This document shows positions 52,538 to 60,865 of a DNA stretch of 64,000 nucleotides, piece by piece. The stretch is from Mycolicibacterium iranicum. Lineage in GTDB: Bacteria > Actinomycetota > Actinomycetes > Mycobacteriales > Mycobacteriaceae. The first letter of the stretch is position 1. Every line of letters begins with the position of its first letter. The notes under the pieces are model-generated. The model saw only the letters and a list, made by a program, of their open reading frames with translations. It did not search any database and was not told where the DNA came from. The stretch is taken from assembly GCF_001650495.1 (NCBI RefSeq), contig NZ_LWCS01000023.1:1-64000 (forward strand). Reading direction: 5' to 3'. Position numbers and translations under genes: made by a program.

Positions 52538-52552
52538 ATTCCAACCCCTGAA

Positions 52553-52597
52553 GTCGACCTACTCAGTCGGTAGGGGGCGCGAGCACGAAGTCGGCGA
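52553..52597. repeat. Direct repeat, right copy (3' ends of BKACE and cupin genes)
   Basis: This copy contains the intact end of the cupin gene. In the plus direction it still reads VDLLSR and a TAG stop, the BKACE ending, although no other BKACE sequence is upstream. Together with 45562-45606 it brackets the giant gene. Confidence 0.85.
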
Positions 52598-53009
52598 AGT
52601 CGAAACCGGGTACCACGACGCAGCTCACCAGGCACGGCTGGTCGTCGCGCGGCCTGGCTCGTTGCCAGTGCCCCGGCGGCACCACGAACTGCGGGTTCTC
52701 GCCGGCCAGGATGTCGGCGCCGAGGACATGGGTGGCGGCGGTGTCCTGGCGCGGGCCCACTTCCAGCAGGAGCGGCCCGCCGCAGTGATAGAGCCACAAT
52801 TCGGCGCTGCGCACCGTGTGCCACGCGGACTGCTGACCCGGCAGGAGCAGAAACAGGATCGCGGTCCCGGCGTTGCGCGGACCTGTGTAGTCGGGCGGCA
52901 GGGCAGACTGCGGAACCGTCAGCTCACTGCGCCAGGTCTCCCGAAACCAGCCGCCCTCGGGATGCGGCGAGAGGTCGAGACGACGCGCCCATTCGGGAAG
53001 ATCGCTCAT
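52563..53009 (-). CDS. Cupin_5 (DUF985) protein
   Basis: This 148-residue cupin has the family opening LDLSPHPEGGWFRETWRS. It also has the AGTAILFLLLPGQQSAWHTVRSAELWLYH pattern (positions 47-75, with His63 and His75 as likely metal or ligand positions) and a C-terminal FADFVLAPPTD. Members bind small molecules. Their reactions are mostly unknown. It converges on the giant protein gene, and its last codons form part of the 45-bp direct repeat. The divergent membrane gene starts 26 bases away. Confidence 0.88.
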   Translation of the reverse strand: MSDLPEWARRLDLSPHPEGGWFRETWRSELTVPQSALPPDYTGPRNAGTAILFLLLPGQQSAWHTVRSAELWLYHCGGPLLLEVGPRQDTAATHVLGADILAGENPQFVVPPGHWQRARPRDDQPCLVSCVVVPGFDFADFVLAPPTD

Positions 53010-53035
53010 CGGCTCACCCTAGTAGGCTTCTGCGC

Positions 53036-53452
53036 ATGGCTCGCGCGCTTCCGGGGTGGCTGGTTGCGCTGTGCGCGCTCGTCGTCGCGGTCAGCGCCTG
53101 GCTGCCGTGGTTGACGTCCTCCGAGAGCGGCGGACGCGCCACCGCCATCGGCGGTGTGGTCGGTTCCATGCCGGTGCCCCCTCCCGGATTCGGCGTGGGT
53201 CAGTTGGTCGTGCTGCTGGCGTCGACGCTGGTGGTGGCCGGCGCGATGGCCGCGCGCGGCATCTCCGGCCGGCTGGCATCGTCGGCTGCGCTGGCGATTT
53301 CGCTGGTGTTGGTGGCGCTGGCGGTCTGGTACTACCGGCTCTACGTGTACCCCCCGGTGTCCGCCGGCTACGGCCTCTACGTCGGCGGCTCGATCGCCCT
53401 GGTGGCCGCGGCACTGTCGGTGTGGACGATGCTCGCGTCATGGGCGCGATGA
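53036..53452 (+). CDS. Small four-helix membrane protein
   Basis: This 138-residue hydrophobic protein has four predicted transmembrane segments (WLVALCALVVAVSAWLPWL, QLVVLLASTLVVAGAMAA, ALAISLVLVALAVWYYRL, GSIALVAAALSVWTMLASW) and a Pro/Gly-rich external loop after the first. It resembles small conserved actinobacterial membrane proteins without known function. The next gene, an acetyltransferase on the same strand, begins 27 bases later and may be co-transcribed. Confidence 0.75.
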   Translation: MARALPGWLVALCALVVAVSAWLPWLTSSESGGRATAIGGVVGSMPVPPPGFGVGQLVVLLASTLVVAGAMAARGISGRLASSAALAISLVLVALAVWYYRLYVYPPVSAGYGLYVGGSIALVAAALSVWTMLASWAR

Positions 53453-53479
53453 GCGCTCGCGCGAAGAGCGGATGACAAC

Positions 53480-54076
53480 GTGACCGGCTTCGCCGAACCC
53501 GTGTCGCTGACGGGCGAACGCTTCGTGACGTTGGAACCCCTTACCCGCGAGCATGTTCCGGAGATCGAGGCGGAAGTCGCCGGTGGTGCGCTCGATTCGC
53601 TGTGGTTCACCGGAGCGCCGAAATCGACGAGCGCGCAAGAATGGGTGGACGCACGCCTGGGCGCGCAGTCGCCCGACACCGGGCTGACTTTCGTCGTGCG
53701 CGACCACGCCGGCGCACTGGTCGGATCCTCGAGCTATCTCAATGTCGACGGCCCCAACCGGCGGTTGGAGATCGGCTACACCTGGTATGTCGACCGGGTG
53801 CGGCGCACCGGAGTCAATACCGAGTGCAAACTGCTCATGCTCGGACATGCCTTCGACGAGTTGAGTTGTGTCGCAGTCGAATTCCGCACCCACTTCTTCA
53901 ACGCAGCGAGCCGGGCGGCGATCGAGCGTTTGGGCGCCAAGCTCGACGGCGTACTGCGCAGTCATCAACTGCTGCCCGACGGCTCCCGGCGCGACACCGT
54001 CGTCTATTCGATCCTCGACATCGAGTGGCCCGCCGTGCGCAACAACCTGCGATTCCGGTTGGACCGCCGTAGCTAG
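53480..54076 (+). CDS. GNAT-family acetyltransferase (RimJ/RimL type)
   Basis: This 198-residue GNAT protein has the N-terminal RFVTLEPLTREHVPEI, the SSYLNVDGPNRRLEIGYTW strand pair and the acetyl-CoA loop VRRTGVNTECKLLML in place of the standard R/QxxGxG. The NAASRAAIERLGAKLDGVLR segment is typical of ribosomal-protein or small-molecule N-acetyltransferases. The start is GTG 53480. The acceptor substrate is unknown. Confidence 0.88.
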   Translation: MTGFAEPVSLTGERFVTLEPLTREHVPEIEAEVAGGALDSLWFTGAPKSTSAQEWVDARLGAQSPDTGLTFVVRDHAGALVGSSSYLNVDGPNRRLEIGYTWYVDRVRRTGVNTECKLLMLGHAFDELSCVAVEFRTHFFNAASRAAIERLGAKLDGVLRSHQLLPDGSRRDTVVYSILDIEWPAVRNNLRFRLDRRS

Positions 54077-54079
54077 GCC

Positions 54080-54637
54080 TCAGATCCGGCCCAGGTCGAC
54101 GTCGGCAGTGGACTCGACCGTCGCAGTCCGGCCCGGAGCCGCCTGGTGTTCCCAGTACAGGTTCGTGTGCGCGATCACTGCTTCCACCGGCGGCGCACCC
54201 CACTGCGTCTTGTCGCCCGCGGTGTGCGCGTCACCTACGAGGGTGACGTCGTAGCCGCGGGTGAAGGCGCCGTGCAGGGTGGAGCGCACGCACGCGTCGG
54301 TCTCCGACCCTGTGACGACGAGACGCCCGACATTCCGTTTTTCGAGCAGGTCTTCCAGATCGGTGGCCTCGAAAGAATCGCCATAGTTTTTGTCCACCAC
54401 CGGTTCGTCGATTCCCGGGGTGAGTTCCGAGACGATCTGCCAGCCGTCGCTGCCCTTCACGAGACCCTCGTCGTGATGGCGCACCCACACCACGGGAACG
54501 TGTTCGCGGCGTGCCCTGTCCACCAGAGCGGCGATGTTGGCGACGACGGCGTCACGCCGGTACGCGCCGTCGACGACGGCATTCTGCACGTCGATGACGA
54601 GAAGTGCGCTGGTCGAACGGTTTTCGAGGGTGGTCAT
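54080..54637 (-). CDS. Isochorismatase-like cysteine hydrolase
   Basis: This 185-residue protein has the catalytic Asp in LLVIDVQNAVVDG, the VVWVRHHDEG strand, a Lys in DKNYGDSFEATDLEDLL, and the nucleophile Cys in TGSETDACVRST. These proteins hydrolyse amides or ureido compounds such as nicotinamide or N-carbamoyl derivatives. The specific substrate is not clear. It follows the tandem HxlR regulator by 11 bases on the same strand and converges with the acetyltransferase with 3 bases between genes. Confidence 0.9.
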   Translation of the reverse strand: MTTLENRSTSALLVIDVQNAVVDGAYRRDAVVANIAALVDRARREHVPVVWVRHHDEGLVKGSDGWQIVSELTPGIDEPVVDKNYGDSFEATDLEDLLEKRNVGRLVVTGSETDACVRSTLHGAFTRGYDVTLVGDAHTAGDKTQWGAPPVEAVIAHTNLYWEHQAAPGRTATVESTADVDLGRI

Positions 54638-54648
54638 GACACCATTGT

Positions 54649-55533
54649 CTACGAGACCGGCTGGATCTGCGCGCCGCGCAGGCGGGCGCGGCACTGGTCG
54701 CAGACCAGGGCGGGAGTGAACCGCCGGTCGCACGCCATGTGCGTCAGGATCACCGCCGCACCGTCGTGCGATGGGAACCACCGCTGCGCCCACGCCAGCG
54801 CGCACACCAGGACCGGGAAGAATGCCCGCCCTTTCTCGGTCAGCCGGTACCGGCCCTCGCTCTGAACGAGGATCCCTTCCTCGGTGAAGACGCTGAGTCT
54901 GTCGGCGATCGTCACCGGCGGGGCGCCCAGCTGAGTCTGGAAGTCGGTGAAGCGGCTGGCGCCGACGAACGCGGCGACAAGCAGGGCGAACCCCCACCGG
55001 TCACCGATGACGCTCATCGTCTGCGGGAACATCGCGGCGGCGCCGGAACGACGGACGGAGGAACGCCGACGGGTGCCGCCCGAAGGAATCGAACGCTCCC
55101 ACGACCCGCTCGGACCCCACCGTGCGGAGATGCTTTTGTCATCGGCGGACTCGTCGCATGCTCGGCAGACCACCCGGGGCGCGAACTCTTCCCCGCAGGC
55201 TGTGTGCAGCATCCGGGGCAGGGGTTCGGGGTGGTCGGGGATCCAGCGCCGCTCCCACTCCCAGATCGAGGTCAGCATCGGCCACAGGGACCGGCTCTTC
55301 GGGGTGACCAGATACTCGGAGCGTGGCGGATTGACCTGATACTCGTTGCGGGACAGGAGTCCTTCAGAGGTCAGCGATTGCAGCCGGTTCGACAGCACGG
55401 CGTTGGACACCGGTAGCGCGGCAACGAAGTCGCGGTAGCGGCGAGCACCCAGCAGGGCGCGTTGCACGATGAGCAGCGTCCATTCGTCGCCGAGCAGACC
55501 GAGCATCCGCGCGACGGCGTTGGGGTCGCTCAC
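54649..55533 (-). CDS. Tandem HxlR-type regulator with two Cys clusters
   Basis: The protein has 294 residues and two consecutive HxlR winged-helix modules. The first reads LGDEWTLLIVQRALLGARRYRDF and continues to about residue 95. The second starts IGDRWGFALLVAAFVGASRFTDF near 173. Each is followed by a cysteine cluster (CGEEFAPRVVCRACDE and CDRRFTPALVCDQCRA) that looks like a small zinc site. The fused duplication would act as a one-chain dimer. GTG 55533 overlaps the stop of the carotenoid oxygenase gene (GTGA), so regulator and enzyme are coupled. Confidence 0.88.
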   Translation of the reverse strand: MSDPNAVARMLGLLGDEWTLLIVQRALLGARRYRDFVAALPVSNAVLSNRLQSLTSEGLLSRNEYQVNPPRSEYLVTPKSRSLWPMLTSIWEWERRWIPDHPEPLPRMLHTACGEEFAPRVVCRACDESADDKSISARWGPSGSWERSIPSGGTRRRSSVRRSGAAAMFPQTMSVIGDRWGFALLVAAFVGASRFTDFQTQLGAPPVTIADRLSVFTEEGILVQSEGRYRLTEKGRAFFPVLVCALAWAQRWFPSHDGAAVILTHMACDRRFTPALVCDQCRARLRGAQIQPVS

Positions 55534-57050
55534 AGGCCGATTGCGGCGGCCGCGGACTCGCGCTGTCGCCAGCGGGGCAGGTCCGCGCCGGGTGCCCACG
55601 TCGAATGGGTACCGCTGGAGATCCGTTCGGGGAGTTGGATTTTGCAGACCGGACCCTCTTCGACCTGCGCGGCGTCGAACACCAGGCAGTACGAGGCGTC
55701 GACGTTCATGTCGGTGGTCAGCGTGACAAGGTAGCCGTCATCTTCGGCGGTGCTGCCTACGCGGGGCGCCATCGCGGTCTCGCTGCCGTAGACGCCGTCC
55801 TCGAACGCGTACCGTTGTTCGGAGCCGGTGTGCAGATCGTGCCTGACCAGTCCGTCGAACAGGAACCAGGAGGGCTTGCCGGTCGCGGCGTAGGTGTAGC
55901 GGTAGGGGCGACCGGCGTTCGCCGGGTTGATCATGCCGAATTCGCTGATGCTGTCGGTCATCTGCTCTTCGCGCGCCGCGCCGGTTTTCAGGTTGAAGCG
56001 CCACCGGTGCAACCTGGCCTGCATGCGATCGAGTGCTAGGAAGCGGAATGCACGCTGCCAGGTGTTGCCCATGCCATTGTCGGCGGGTTCGGGGTCGCCT
56101 TGGAAGAAGCCGTCGAGCACGATCTCATCGCCGTCCTCGTAGGCGTTGGGGAAGTGGAGCACGTAGGTGGGATCGGCCTCGAACCACATGATCTGCGAGG
56201 AGTCACCCCGGCGGGGGATCACGGCGAATCGCGACGCAACGTCGCGATGGAATCTGGGGAGATGGATGTTGCGCTCCAGCAGCGCGGCGTCCCAGAAAAG
56301 CGGAAAGTCGTTGAGGATCACGTAGTTGTCGGTGAACGCCATGTCGTGCGGCAGCCGCGGACCCGGCAGTTCGACATCGACGCCGTGCACGACGTCGCCG
56401 GCATCGTCGACCACCCCGTAGCGAAGATACGGGGCTTGCTTGCTGTAGGAGAAGAACAGCAGTTCGCCGGTGCGGTCGTCGACCTTCGGATGGGCCGACA
56501 CGCCCCAATCAGACGGGAAGCCGCCGTTCCAGGTTTCCTTGCCGAGATTCTCGGCGGTGCAGGGGTCGATGCGGTACAGATCGCCGCACTGATAATGGCT
56601 CGTCAACGCCACACCGCGGTGCACGACGACGTCGGTGGACGAGGCATCCTTCATCAATGTGCGTGCGCCCCAGCCGTAGTCGCGGTGTGCGAGCTCGATC
56701 GGTTCAGCGATGCCGGGCCACAGCGCGCCGCCTGCCTCGTTCTCGGCGAGAAAGCCGTCGGTGCGCACGAATCTGTTGCGGTAGAACGCCTTACCGTCGC
56801 GGAAGCCGACAATGTGCAGCATGCCGTCCCCGTCGAACGGGTGATAGCTCTTCAGCGCGGGATGGAGAGGGTTCTCGGTATTGCGCAGGTATACGCCGTC
56901 GAGATCGTGCGGGATCTGTCCCTCCACGACGTCGAGGTCGTCGGCGTCCCACTCAGTGGTCTGTGGGCGCCAGGGGCCCGTGCGGTAGGGGTGATCGTCG
57001 TCTTCGGGCAGTGTCGAAAGGAATTTGCCGACGATCTCGGTGACGCTCAC
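55530..57050 (-). CDS. Carotenoid oxygenase family protein
   Basis: This 506-residue protein has the family repeats and all four iron-binding histidines in context (VSAHPKVD, LPHDMAFT, YVLHFPNAYE and the C-terminal SGTHSTWAPG). These non-heme iron enzymes cleave double bonds of carotenoids, stilbenes or related compounds. GTG 57050 overlaps the thiolase stop (GTGA). A longer upstream reading frame lies wholly within the thiolase and is rejected. Co-expression with a thiolase and a regulator suggests breakdown of an unsaturated isoprenoid or phenylpropanoid. Confidence 0.9.
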   Translation of the reverse strand: MSVTEIVGKFLSTLPEDDDHPYRTGPWRPQTTEWDADDLDVVEGQIPHDLDGVYLRNTENPLHPALKSYHPFDGDGMLHIVGFRDGKAFYRNRFVRTDGFLAENEAGGALWPGIAEPIELAHRDYGWGARTLMKDASSTDVVVHRGVALTSHYQCGDLYRIDPCTAENLGKETWNGGFPSDWGVSAHPKVDDRTGELLFFSYSKQAPYLRYGVVDDAGDVVHGVDVELPGPRLPHDMAFTDNYVILNDFPLFWDAALLERNIHLPRFHRDVASRFAVIPRRGDSSQIMWFEADPTYVLHFPNAYEDGDEIVLDGFFQGDPEPADNGMGNTWQRAFRFLALDRMQARLHRWRFNLKTGAAREEQMTDSISEFGMINPANAGRPYRYTYAATGKPSWFLFDGLVRHDLHTGSEQRYAFEDGVYGSETAMAPRVGSTAEDDGYLVTLTTDMNVDASYCLVFDAAQVEEGPVCKIQLPERISSGTHSTWAPGADLPRWRQRESAAAAIGL

Positions 57051-58264
57051 GGTGTTCTCCCAACGACGAAGCTGACGGTGGTGGCAGTACTGCCGCCGAA
57101 GTTCAACGTGCCGAACGTTTTTGCGTCGTCGACCTGGTAGTCGCCCGCAGTGCCGCTGACCTGTCGGGCGGCGTCGACGAGCATTCTCACCCCGGTCGCG
57201 CCGACGGGATGTCCGCCACCGATCAGGCCGCCGCTCGGATTGATCGGCAGCCGGCCGCCGATCGCAATGTCGCCCGCCTCGATGGCTTTCCACGATTCGC
57301 CCGGCTCGGTCAGCCCGATGTGGTCGATGGCGAGATATTCGCTGGGGGTGAAGCAGTCGTGCACTTCGAATCCGTCGAGGTCGCCGAGCGTGACGTGGGC
57401 GCGGTCGAAGGCGTCGAGGACGGCGGTGCGAACGTGGGGGAAGACGTACGTGCGGTCGGCGGCGCGGTCCAGCTTCTGGCGCAACCCCAGCCCGACGGTG
57501 CGATGACCCCACCCGTCGATCCGGCCGAGCGGCCGCGCGGTGGGGTGGTCGCGCAACCACTCGTCGGTGACCAGGACGACGCCTGCGCCGCCGTCGGTGA
57601 TCTGGCTGCAGTCGAAACGGCGTACCCGACCCTCCACCACCGGGTTCTGGATGTCGTCGTCGGTCAGCGACTCGGGCACCGACCAGGTTCGGGTCTGAGC
57701 GCGCGGATTGGCGCGCGCGTTGGCGAAGTTCAGTGCCGCGATGGCACGCAGATGCGCAGGCTCGAGCCCGTAACGGCGGTCGTACTCGGCGGCAACGACG
57801 TCGAACATGTGGGGCCACATGAACTTCGCGTCCTGACCTTCGTGGCCGGTCCACGCTGCGGTTCCCAGAATCGCCGTCGCAGTATCGCCGGGCACCGTCT
57901 TCTCCAGTTCCACACCGACGACCAGTGCTGTCCGGTACGCGCCGGAACGCAGGTCGGCGATGGCGGACAGGGTGGCGACACTGCCCGAGGCGCAGGCCGC
58001 CTCGTGGCGAACCGCCGGAGTGCCCCACAGTCCGTCGTCGACGGTGGCAGGCATGGCGCCGAGGTGTCCCTGGCGGGCGAACAGCTCTCCGAAGGCATTG
58101 CCGACATGCACGACGCCGACCTCGCCGGCGTCGATTCGGGCTGCGTCGAGCGTCGAACTCACGATCTCGGCCGTCAGTCCCGAGAAGTCCAGACCTTCTC
58201 GATCGATATTGCGCGCGAAGTCACTCTGATACCCACCCAGGATCCAGACGCCCGTCGAGCCCAT
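57047..58264 (-). CDS. SCP2-type thiolase / acetyl-CoA acetyltransferase
   Basis: This 405-residue thiolase-fold protein has the reactive Cys in HEAACASGS near residue 90, HDCFTPSEY and GGGHPVGATG at the C-terminal sites. The replacement of the second catalytic Cys region by the SCP2-type HDCF pattern places it with SCPx/lipid-transfer thiolases used for branched or sterol-side-chain acyl-CoAs. Start ATG 58264 or GTG 58267. It is the first gene of the thiolase, carotenoid oxygenase, HxlR, hydrolase set. Confidence 0.9.
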   Translation of the reverse strand: MGSTGVWILGGYQSDFARNIDREGLDFSGLTAEIVSSTLDAARIDAGEVGVVHVGNAFGELFARQGHLGAMPATVDDGLWGTPAVRHEAACASGSVATLSAIADLRSGAYRTALVVGVELEKTVPGDTATAILGTAAWTGHEGQDAKFMWPHMFDVVAAEYDRRYGLEPAHLRAIAALNFANARANPRAQTRTWSVPESLTDDDIQNPVVEGRVRRFDCSQITDGGAGVVLVTDEWLRDHPTARPLGRIDGWGHRTVGLGLRQKLDRAADRTYVFPHVRTAVLDAFDRAHVTLGDLDGFEVHDCFTPSEYLAIDHIGLTEPGESWKAIEAGDIAIGGRLPINPSGGLIGGGHPVGATGVRMLVDAARQVSGTAGDYQVDDAKTFGTLNFGGSTATTVSFVVGRTP

Positions 58265-58455
58265 CACGGCACCGTACTACAACTAGCAGAGTGACTGAAG
58301 GCGGGCGGCCCCGCCGGCTCGAGTCTGAACCGACGAGACCTTGGCAGGCGTCACTGTCGACCGTCGACGCCTGTCCCACGGCTGCATTGCCCCCGCACCC
58401 GGGAAGCAAACCCCCTGCTGTGTACGTCGGACTGCTCATTTGGGATTCTGTAGCC

Positions 58456-59142
58456 ATGACAGAACTGTCGGGCCACGAGCTCGCGCAGCGCATGGCGGAG
58501 TTGGCCCGCGCAGTGGCAGCGCCTCGAAAGGTCGAAGACGTCCTGTCCGATGTCACCGCCGAAGCGAAGCGGCTGATCCCGGGAACCGACGCCGCCGGTG
58601 TTCTGTTGATCGGCAAGTCCGGGAAGTGGGACTCGGTGGCGGCCACGTCGGACCTGCCTCACCGGCTCGACGCGCTGCAGATGAAATACCGCGAGGGGCC
58701 GTGCTATCAAGCGGCGCTGGACGATCTCATCGTGCGGAGCGACGACTTCCGTTCCGAGCAGCGGTGGCCGTTGTACTCGGCGGCTGTCGTCGAACTCGGC
58801 ATCCTCAGTGCGCTGTCGTTCAAGCTCTACACGAGCAGCCAGACCGCGGGTGCGCTGAACCTGTTCGCAACGAAGGCCAGTGCGTTCAACGGGGAGGCCG
58901 AGACGATTGGTGCGGTGCTCGCCGCGCACGCGGCCGCCGCGATCCTGTCGAGCCGGGAAAGCGAACAGCTGGTGTCGGCGCTGTCGACCCGGGACCGGAT
59001 CGGTCAAGCCAAGGGAATCATCATGGAGCGTTACGACATCGATGATGTCGCGGCGTTCGAGATGCTGCGCAAGCTCTCACAGGACAGCAACGTCAAACTC
59101 GTCGAGGTAGCTCAGAAGGTCATCGATACCAGGGGCACCTAG
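58456..59142 (+). CDS. GAF-ANTAR regulator
   Basis: The protein has 228 residues. An N-terminal GAF domain spans about residues 20-160 (AAGVLLIGKSGKWDSVAATS, YREGPCYQA). The C-terminal ANTAR three-helix domain (about 172-226) has TRDRIGQAKGIIMERY and AFEMLRKLSQDSN. ANTAR proteins bind paired hairpins in RNA and cause antitermination. The GAF part senses a ligand or redox state. Such proteins are abundant in mycobacteria. Its stop overlaps the convergent regulator gene (CTAG). Confidence 0.93.
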   Translation: MTELSGHELAQRMAELARAVAAPRKVEDVLSDVTAEAKRLIPGTDAAGVLLIGKSGKWDSVAATSDLPHRLDALQMKYREGPCYQAALDDLIVRSDDFRSEQRWPLYSAAVVELGILSALSFKLYTSSQTAGALNLFATKASAFNGEAETIGAVLAAHAAAAILSSRESEQLVSALSTRDRIGQAKGIIMERYDIDDVAAFEMLRKLSQDSNVKLVEVAQKVIDTRGT

Positions 59143-59981
59143 CGAGAGTCGACTGCCTGATCACCGAGCACCCGGAGCAGACGCAGGTCGTCGAGTGCGG
59201 ACGAGCCGGCCGGGGGAGTGAGTACCACGAGATTCTGGCCGTCGTAGGTGACCAGCACTTCGCAGTCGAGTGTGATCGGCCCGACCCTCGTCGCGAACGA
59301 CTTGCGCTGCATGCGCCGCACGGCGACGTCGTGGCGTGCCCAAAGCTCCGCGAACTCGGCGCTGTGGGCCAGCAGCGACTCGATCAGCTCGCGCACGTCG
59401 CAGTCATGGCGACGGCGCGCCCACGTGGCACGTAGGTCGGCGACGGTAACCTCGCTGTGCTCGGCGTGATCATCGGTCGGCACGTTGGCGCGGCTGTCCG
59501 GATCGGTGAACCACTGCCACGCGAAGCTTTCCTCCAAGGCTCCGGTGACGGTCGTACGGTCGCCCATAAGGCGTTTGGCGAGGTCGTTCTGAGCGAGCAG
59601 CAGGTAGGTGTCCGAGCAGATGAACGCCGCTGCGTCACGCATCTGGTCAAGGAGGAACAGCAACGCAGGGCGCACATGCATCGACGCGGCGACGCGATCC
59701 GGGACGGCATGGCCGGCCAGCCGGTACAGATGGTCGGTTTGGTCGTCGGTGAGTCGAAGCGCGCGCGCCAGCGCCCGCACCATTTGAGGCGAGGGCTGCG
59801 TGCTGCGCGACTGCTCGAGCCGCCCGTAGTAGTCGACGGACATCCCCGTCAGCTGCGCGACTTCCTCGCGGCGCAGGCCGACAGTGCGCCGTGGGCGGGT
59901 ACCCGTGGGCAGTCCGACGTCTTTGGGCCGCATCGCCTCGCGGCGGCGCCGCAGAAATTCCGCCAGCGCGTCACGATCCAT
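59139..59981 (-). CDS. Xre-type HTH regulator with MmyB-like ligand domain
   Basis: The protein has 280 residues. The N-terminal Xre HTH (about residues 4-80) carries LRREEVAQLTGMSVDYYGRLEQ and the DQTDHLYRLAGH that commonly follows. The C-terminal domain has FICSDTYLLLAQNDLAKRL, as in MmyB-like transcription factors that bind fatty-acid-like ligands. It is a single gene here, and its target is not evident. Stops of this gene and the GAF-ANTAR gene overlap by 4 bases. Confidence 0.9.
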   Translation of the reverse strand: MDRDALAEFLRRRREAMRPKDVGLPTGTRPRRTVGLRREEVAQLTGMSVDYYGRLEQSRSTQPSPQMVRALARALRLTDDQTDHLYRLAGHAVPDRVAASMHVRPALLFLLDQMRDAAAFICSDTYLLLAQNDLAKRLMGDRTTVTGALEESFAWQWFTDPDSRANVPTDDHAEHSEVTVADLRATWARRRHDCDVRELIESLLAHSAEFAELWARHDVAVRRMQRKSFATRVGPITLDCEVLVTYDGQNLVVLTPPAGSSALDDLRLLRVLGDQAVDSR

Positions 59982-60048
59982 CCGTCCATTGTCGTCGCAG
60001 GAGGCGACCTCAGCCAGGGACTCGGAATCCCCGCCTGCGTAACTGATC

Positions 60049-60408
60049 TCAGGCGTCTGGCAGGCCGGCGGGCGGAAGGCCGCAGCGGGCGCGGAAATCG
60101 GTCATCGGCTGGCGGATGCCCTGCAGTTCCGCCGCGGTGTGCGGGTTCATGTCGAGGTAGGAGTCGACCTTGGCGCGTCTCTCCTCCGGCGGCAGCCCGC
60201 GCAGGCTGGTGAAGAACCAGTTCGCGTCCGGGTGGGTGAACATGTACGCCGACAGCGACGCCGAGACACCGGACAGGATCCCGGCCTGGTCTGCCAGGGA
60301 GCAGTTCTGTGCAGGCGGCGGGGGCTGCGATGCGGCGATTGCGCTGCTGCAGAACAGAGCTGCTCCGGCGAGCGCCACCGCGCTTGCGGATCGGACGAGA
60401 ACAGACAT
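60049..60408 (-). CDS. Haemophore-like secreted protein
   Basis: This 119-residue precursor has a signal peptide (AVALAGAALFCSSAIA). The mature helical domain begins with a Pro run and contains one Cys near each end (NCSLADQ and RARCGLPP), a likely disulfide. TSLRGLPPEERRAKVDSYLD and PHTAAELQGIRQPMTDF match the mycobacterial haem-binding (MHB/Rv0203-like) family. It would bind haem outside the cell for iron uptake. ATG 60408 has a GAGGAG site. It follows another small secreted protein on the same strand. Confidence 0.82.
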   Translation of the reverse strand: MSVLVRSASAVALAGAALFCSSAIAASQPPPPAQNCSLADQAGILSGVSASLSAYMFTHPDANWFFTSLRGLPPEERRAKVDSYLDMNPHTAAELQGIRQPMTDFRARCGLPPAGLPDA

Positions 60409-60457
60409 TCCTACTCCTCTACCTGGTCGGGTCGAACATGTCGGCACTGTGCTGCAG

Positions 60458-60700
60458 TTACTCGTCATCGTCGCCGCTCCCGAATGCCGCGCCACCGCCG
60501 TAGCCGACATCGTCCCTGCGGGGGTTGAGGGCGATGGAGATGTCGTCGTCATAGCAATACAGATCCAGTTCGCACCATGGGTACTCGGTCGGAATCGGCG
60601 CGATCAGGATCGGGCTCGCGGATGCCAGCGCAGCCGACGCCAGCCCGCCGGCCACGGCTCCCGCCGCCAGAAACGGTATTGCGTAGTAGGACTTCCGCAT
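60458..60700 (-). CDS. Small secreted protein, acidic and Gly-rich at the C-terminus
   Basis: This 80-residue precursor has a signal peptide (FLAAGAVAGGLASAALASA). The mature part of about 50 residues has two cysteines (WCELDLYCYDD) and an acidic GSGDDDE tail. ATG 60700 has a GGGAGG ribosome site. It lies 49 bases upstream of the haemophore-like gene and is probably in the same transcript, so a role in the same uptake or envelope process is possible. It is not assigned to a family. Confidence 0.7.
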   Translation of the reverse strand: MRKSYYAIPFLAAGAVAGGLASAALASASPILIAPIPTEYPWCELDLYCYDDDISIALNPRRDDVGYGGGAAFGSGDDDE

Positions 60701-60834
60701 CGCTACCTCCCGACCCGATCGCCAACATTTCGCGGGCCGCTGACCGGCTTACGCTGATGTCAATGTGACCGGTCGGAGGGGGTAGGACATCCCCCGGAAC
60801 GGGTGAAATCAAGGTCAAGCTCGGTAGATGCATG

Positions 60835-60863
60835 TGCCCAGCCCACGGTGATCGTGGTGGGCA
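60835..60863 (-). terminator. Hairpin after the sugar-transferase gene
   Basis: TGCCCA-CCACG arms (60835-60847 and 60853-60863, with a 2-base bulge) face each other across a 5-base loop, 2 bases past the stop codon at 60866. The position suits termination of the minus-strand transcript. There is no T-tract. Confidence 0.5.
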
Positions 60864-60865
60864 GG

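Noticed and set aside
45562..52597. Giant gene segment considered as a transposon or prophage
   Set aside because: No transposase, integrase, terminal inverted repeats or phage genes. A 45-bp duplication made of gene ends is longer than usual transposon target duplications. Only the insertion-like layout is retained as a finding.
57051..58028. Upstream extension of the carotenoid oxygenase reading frame
   Set aside because: The extension is wholly inside the thiolase gene in another frame and is Arg-rich. The GTG at 57050 gives the normal family length and a GTGA overlap.
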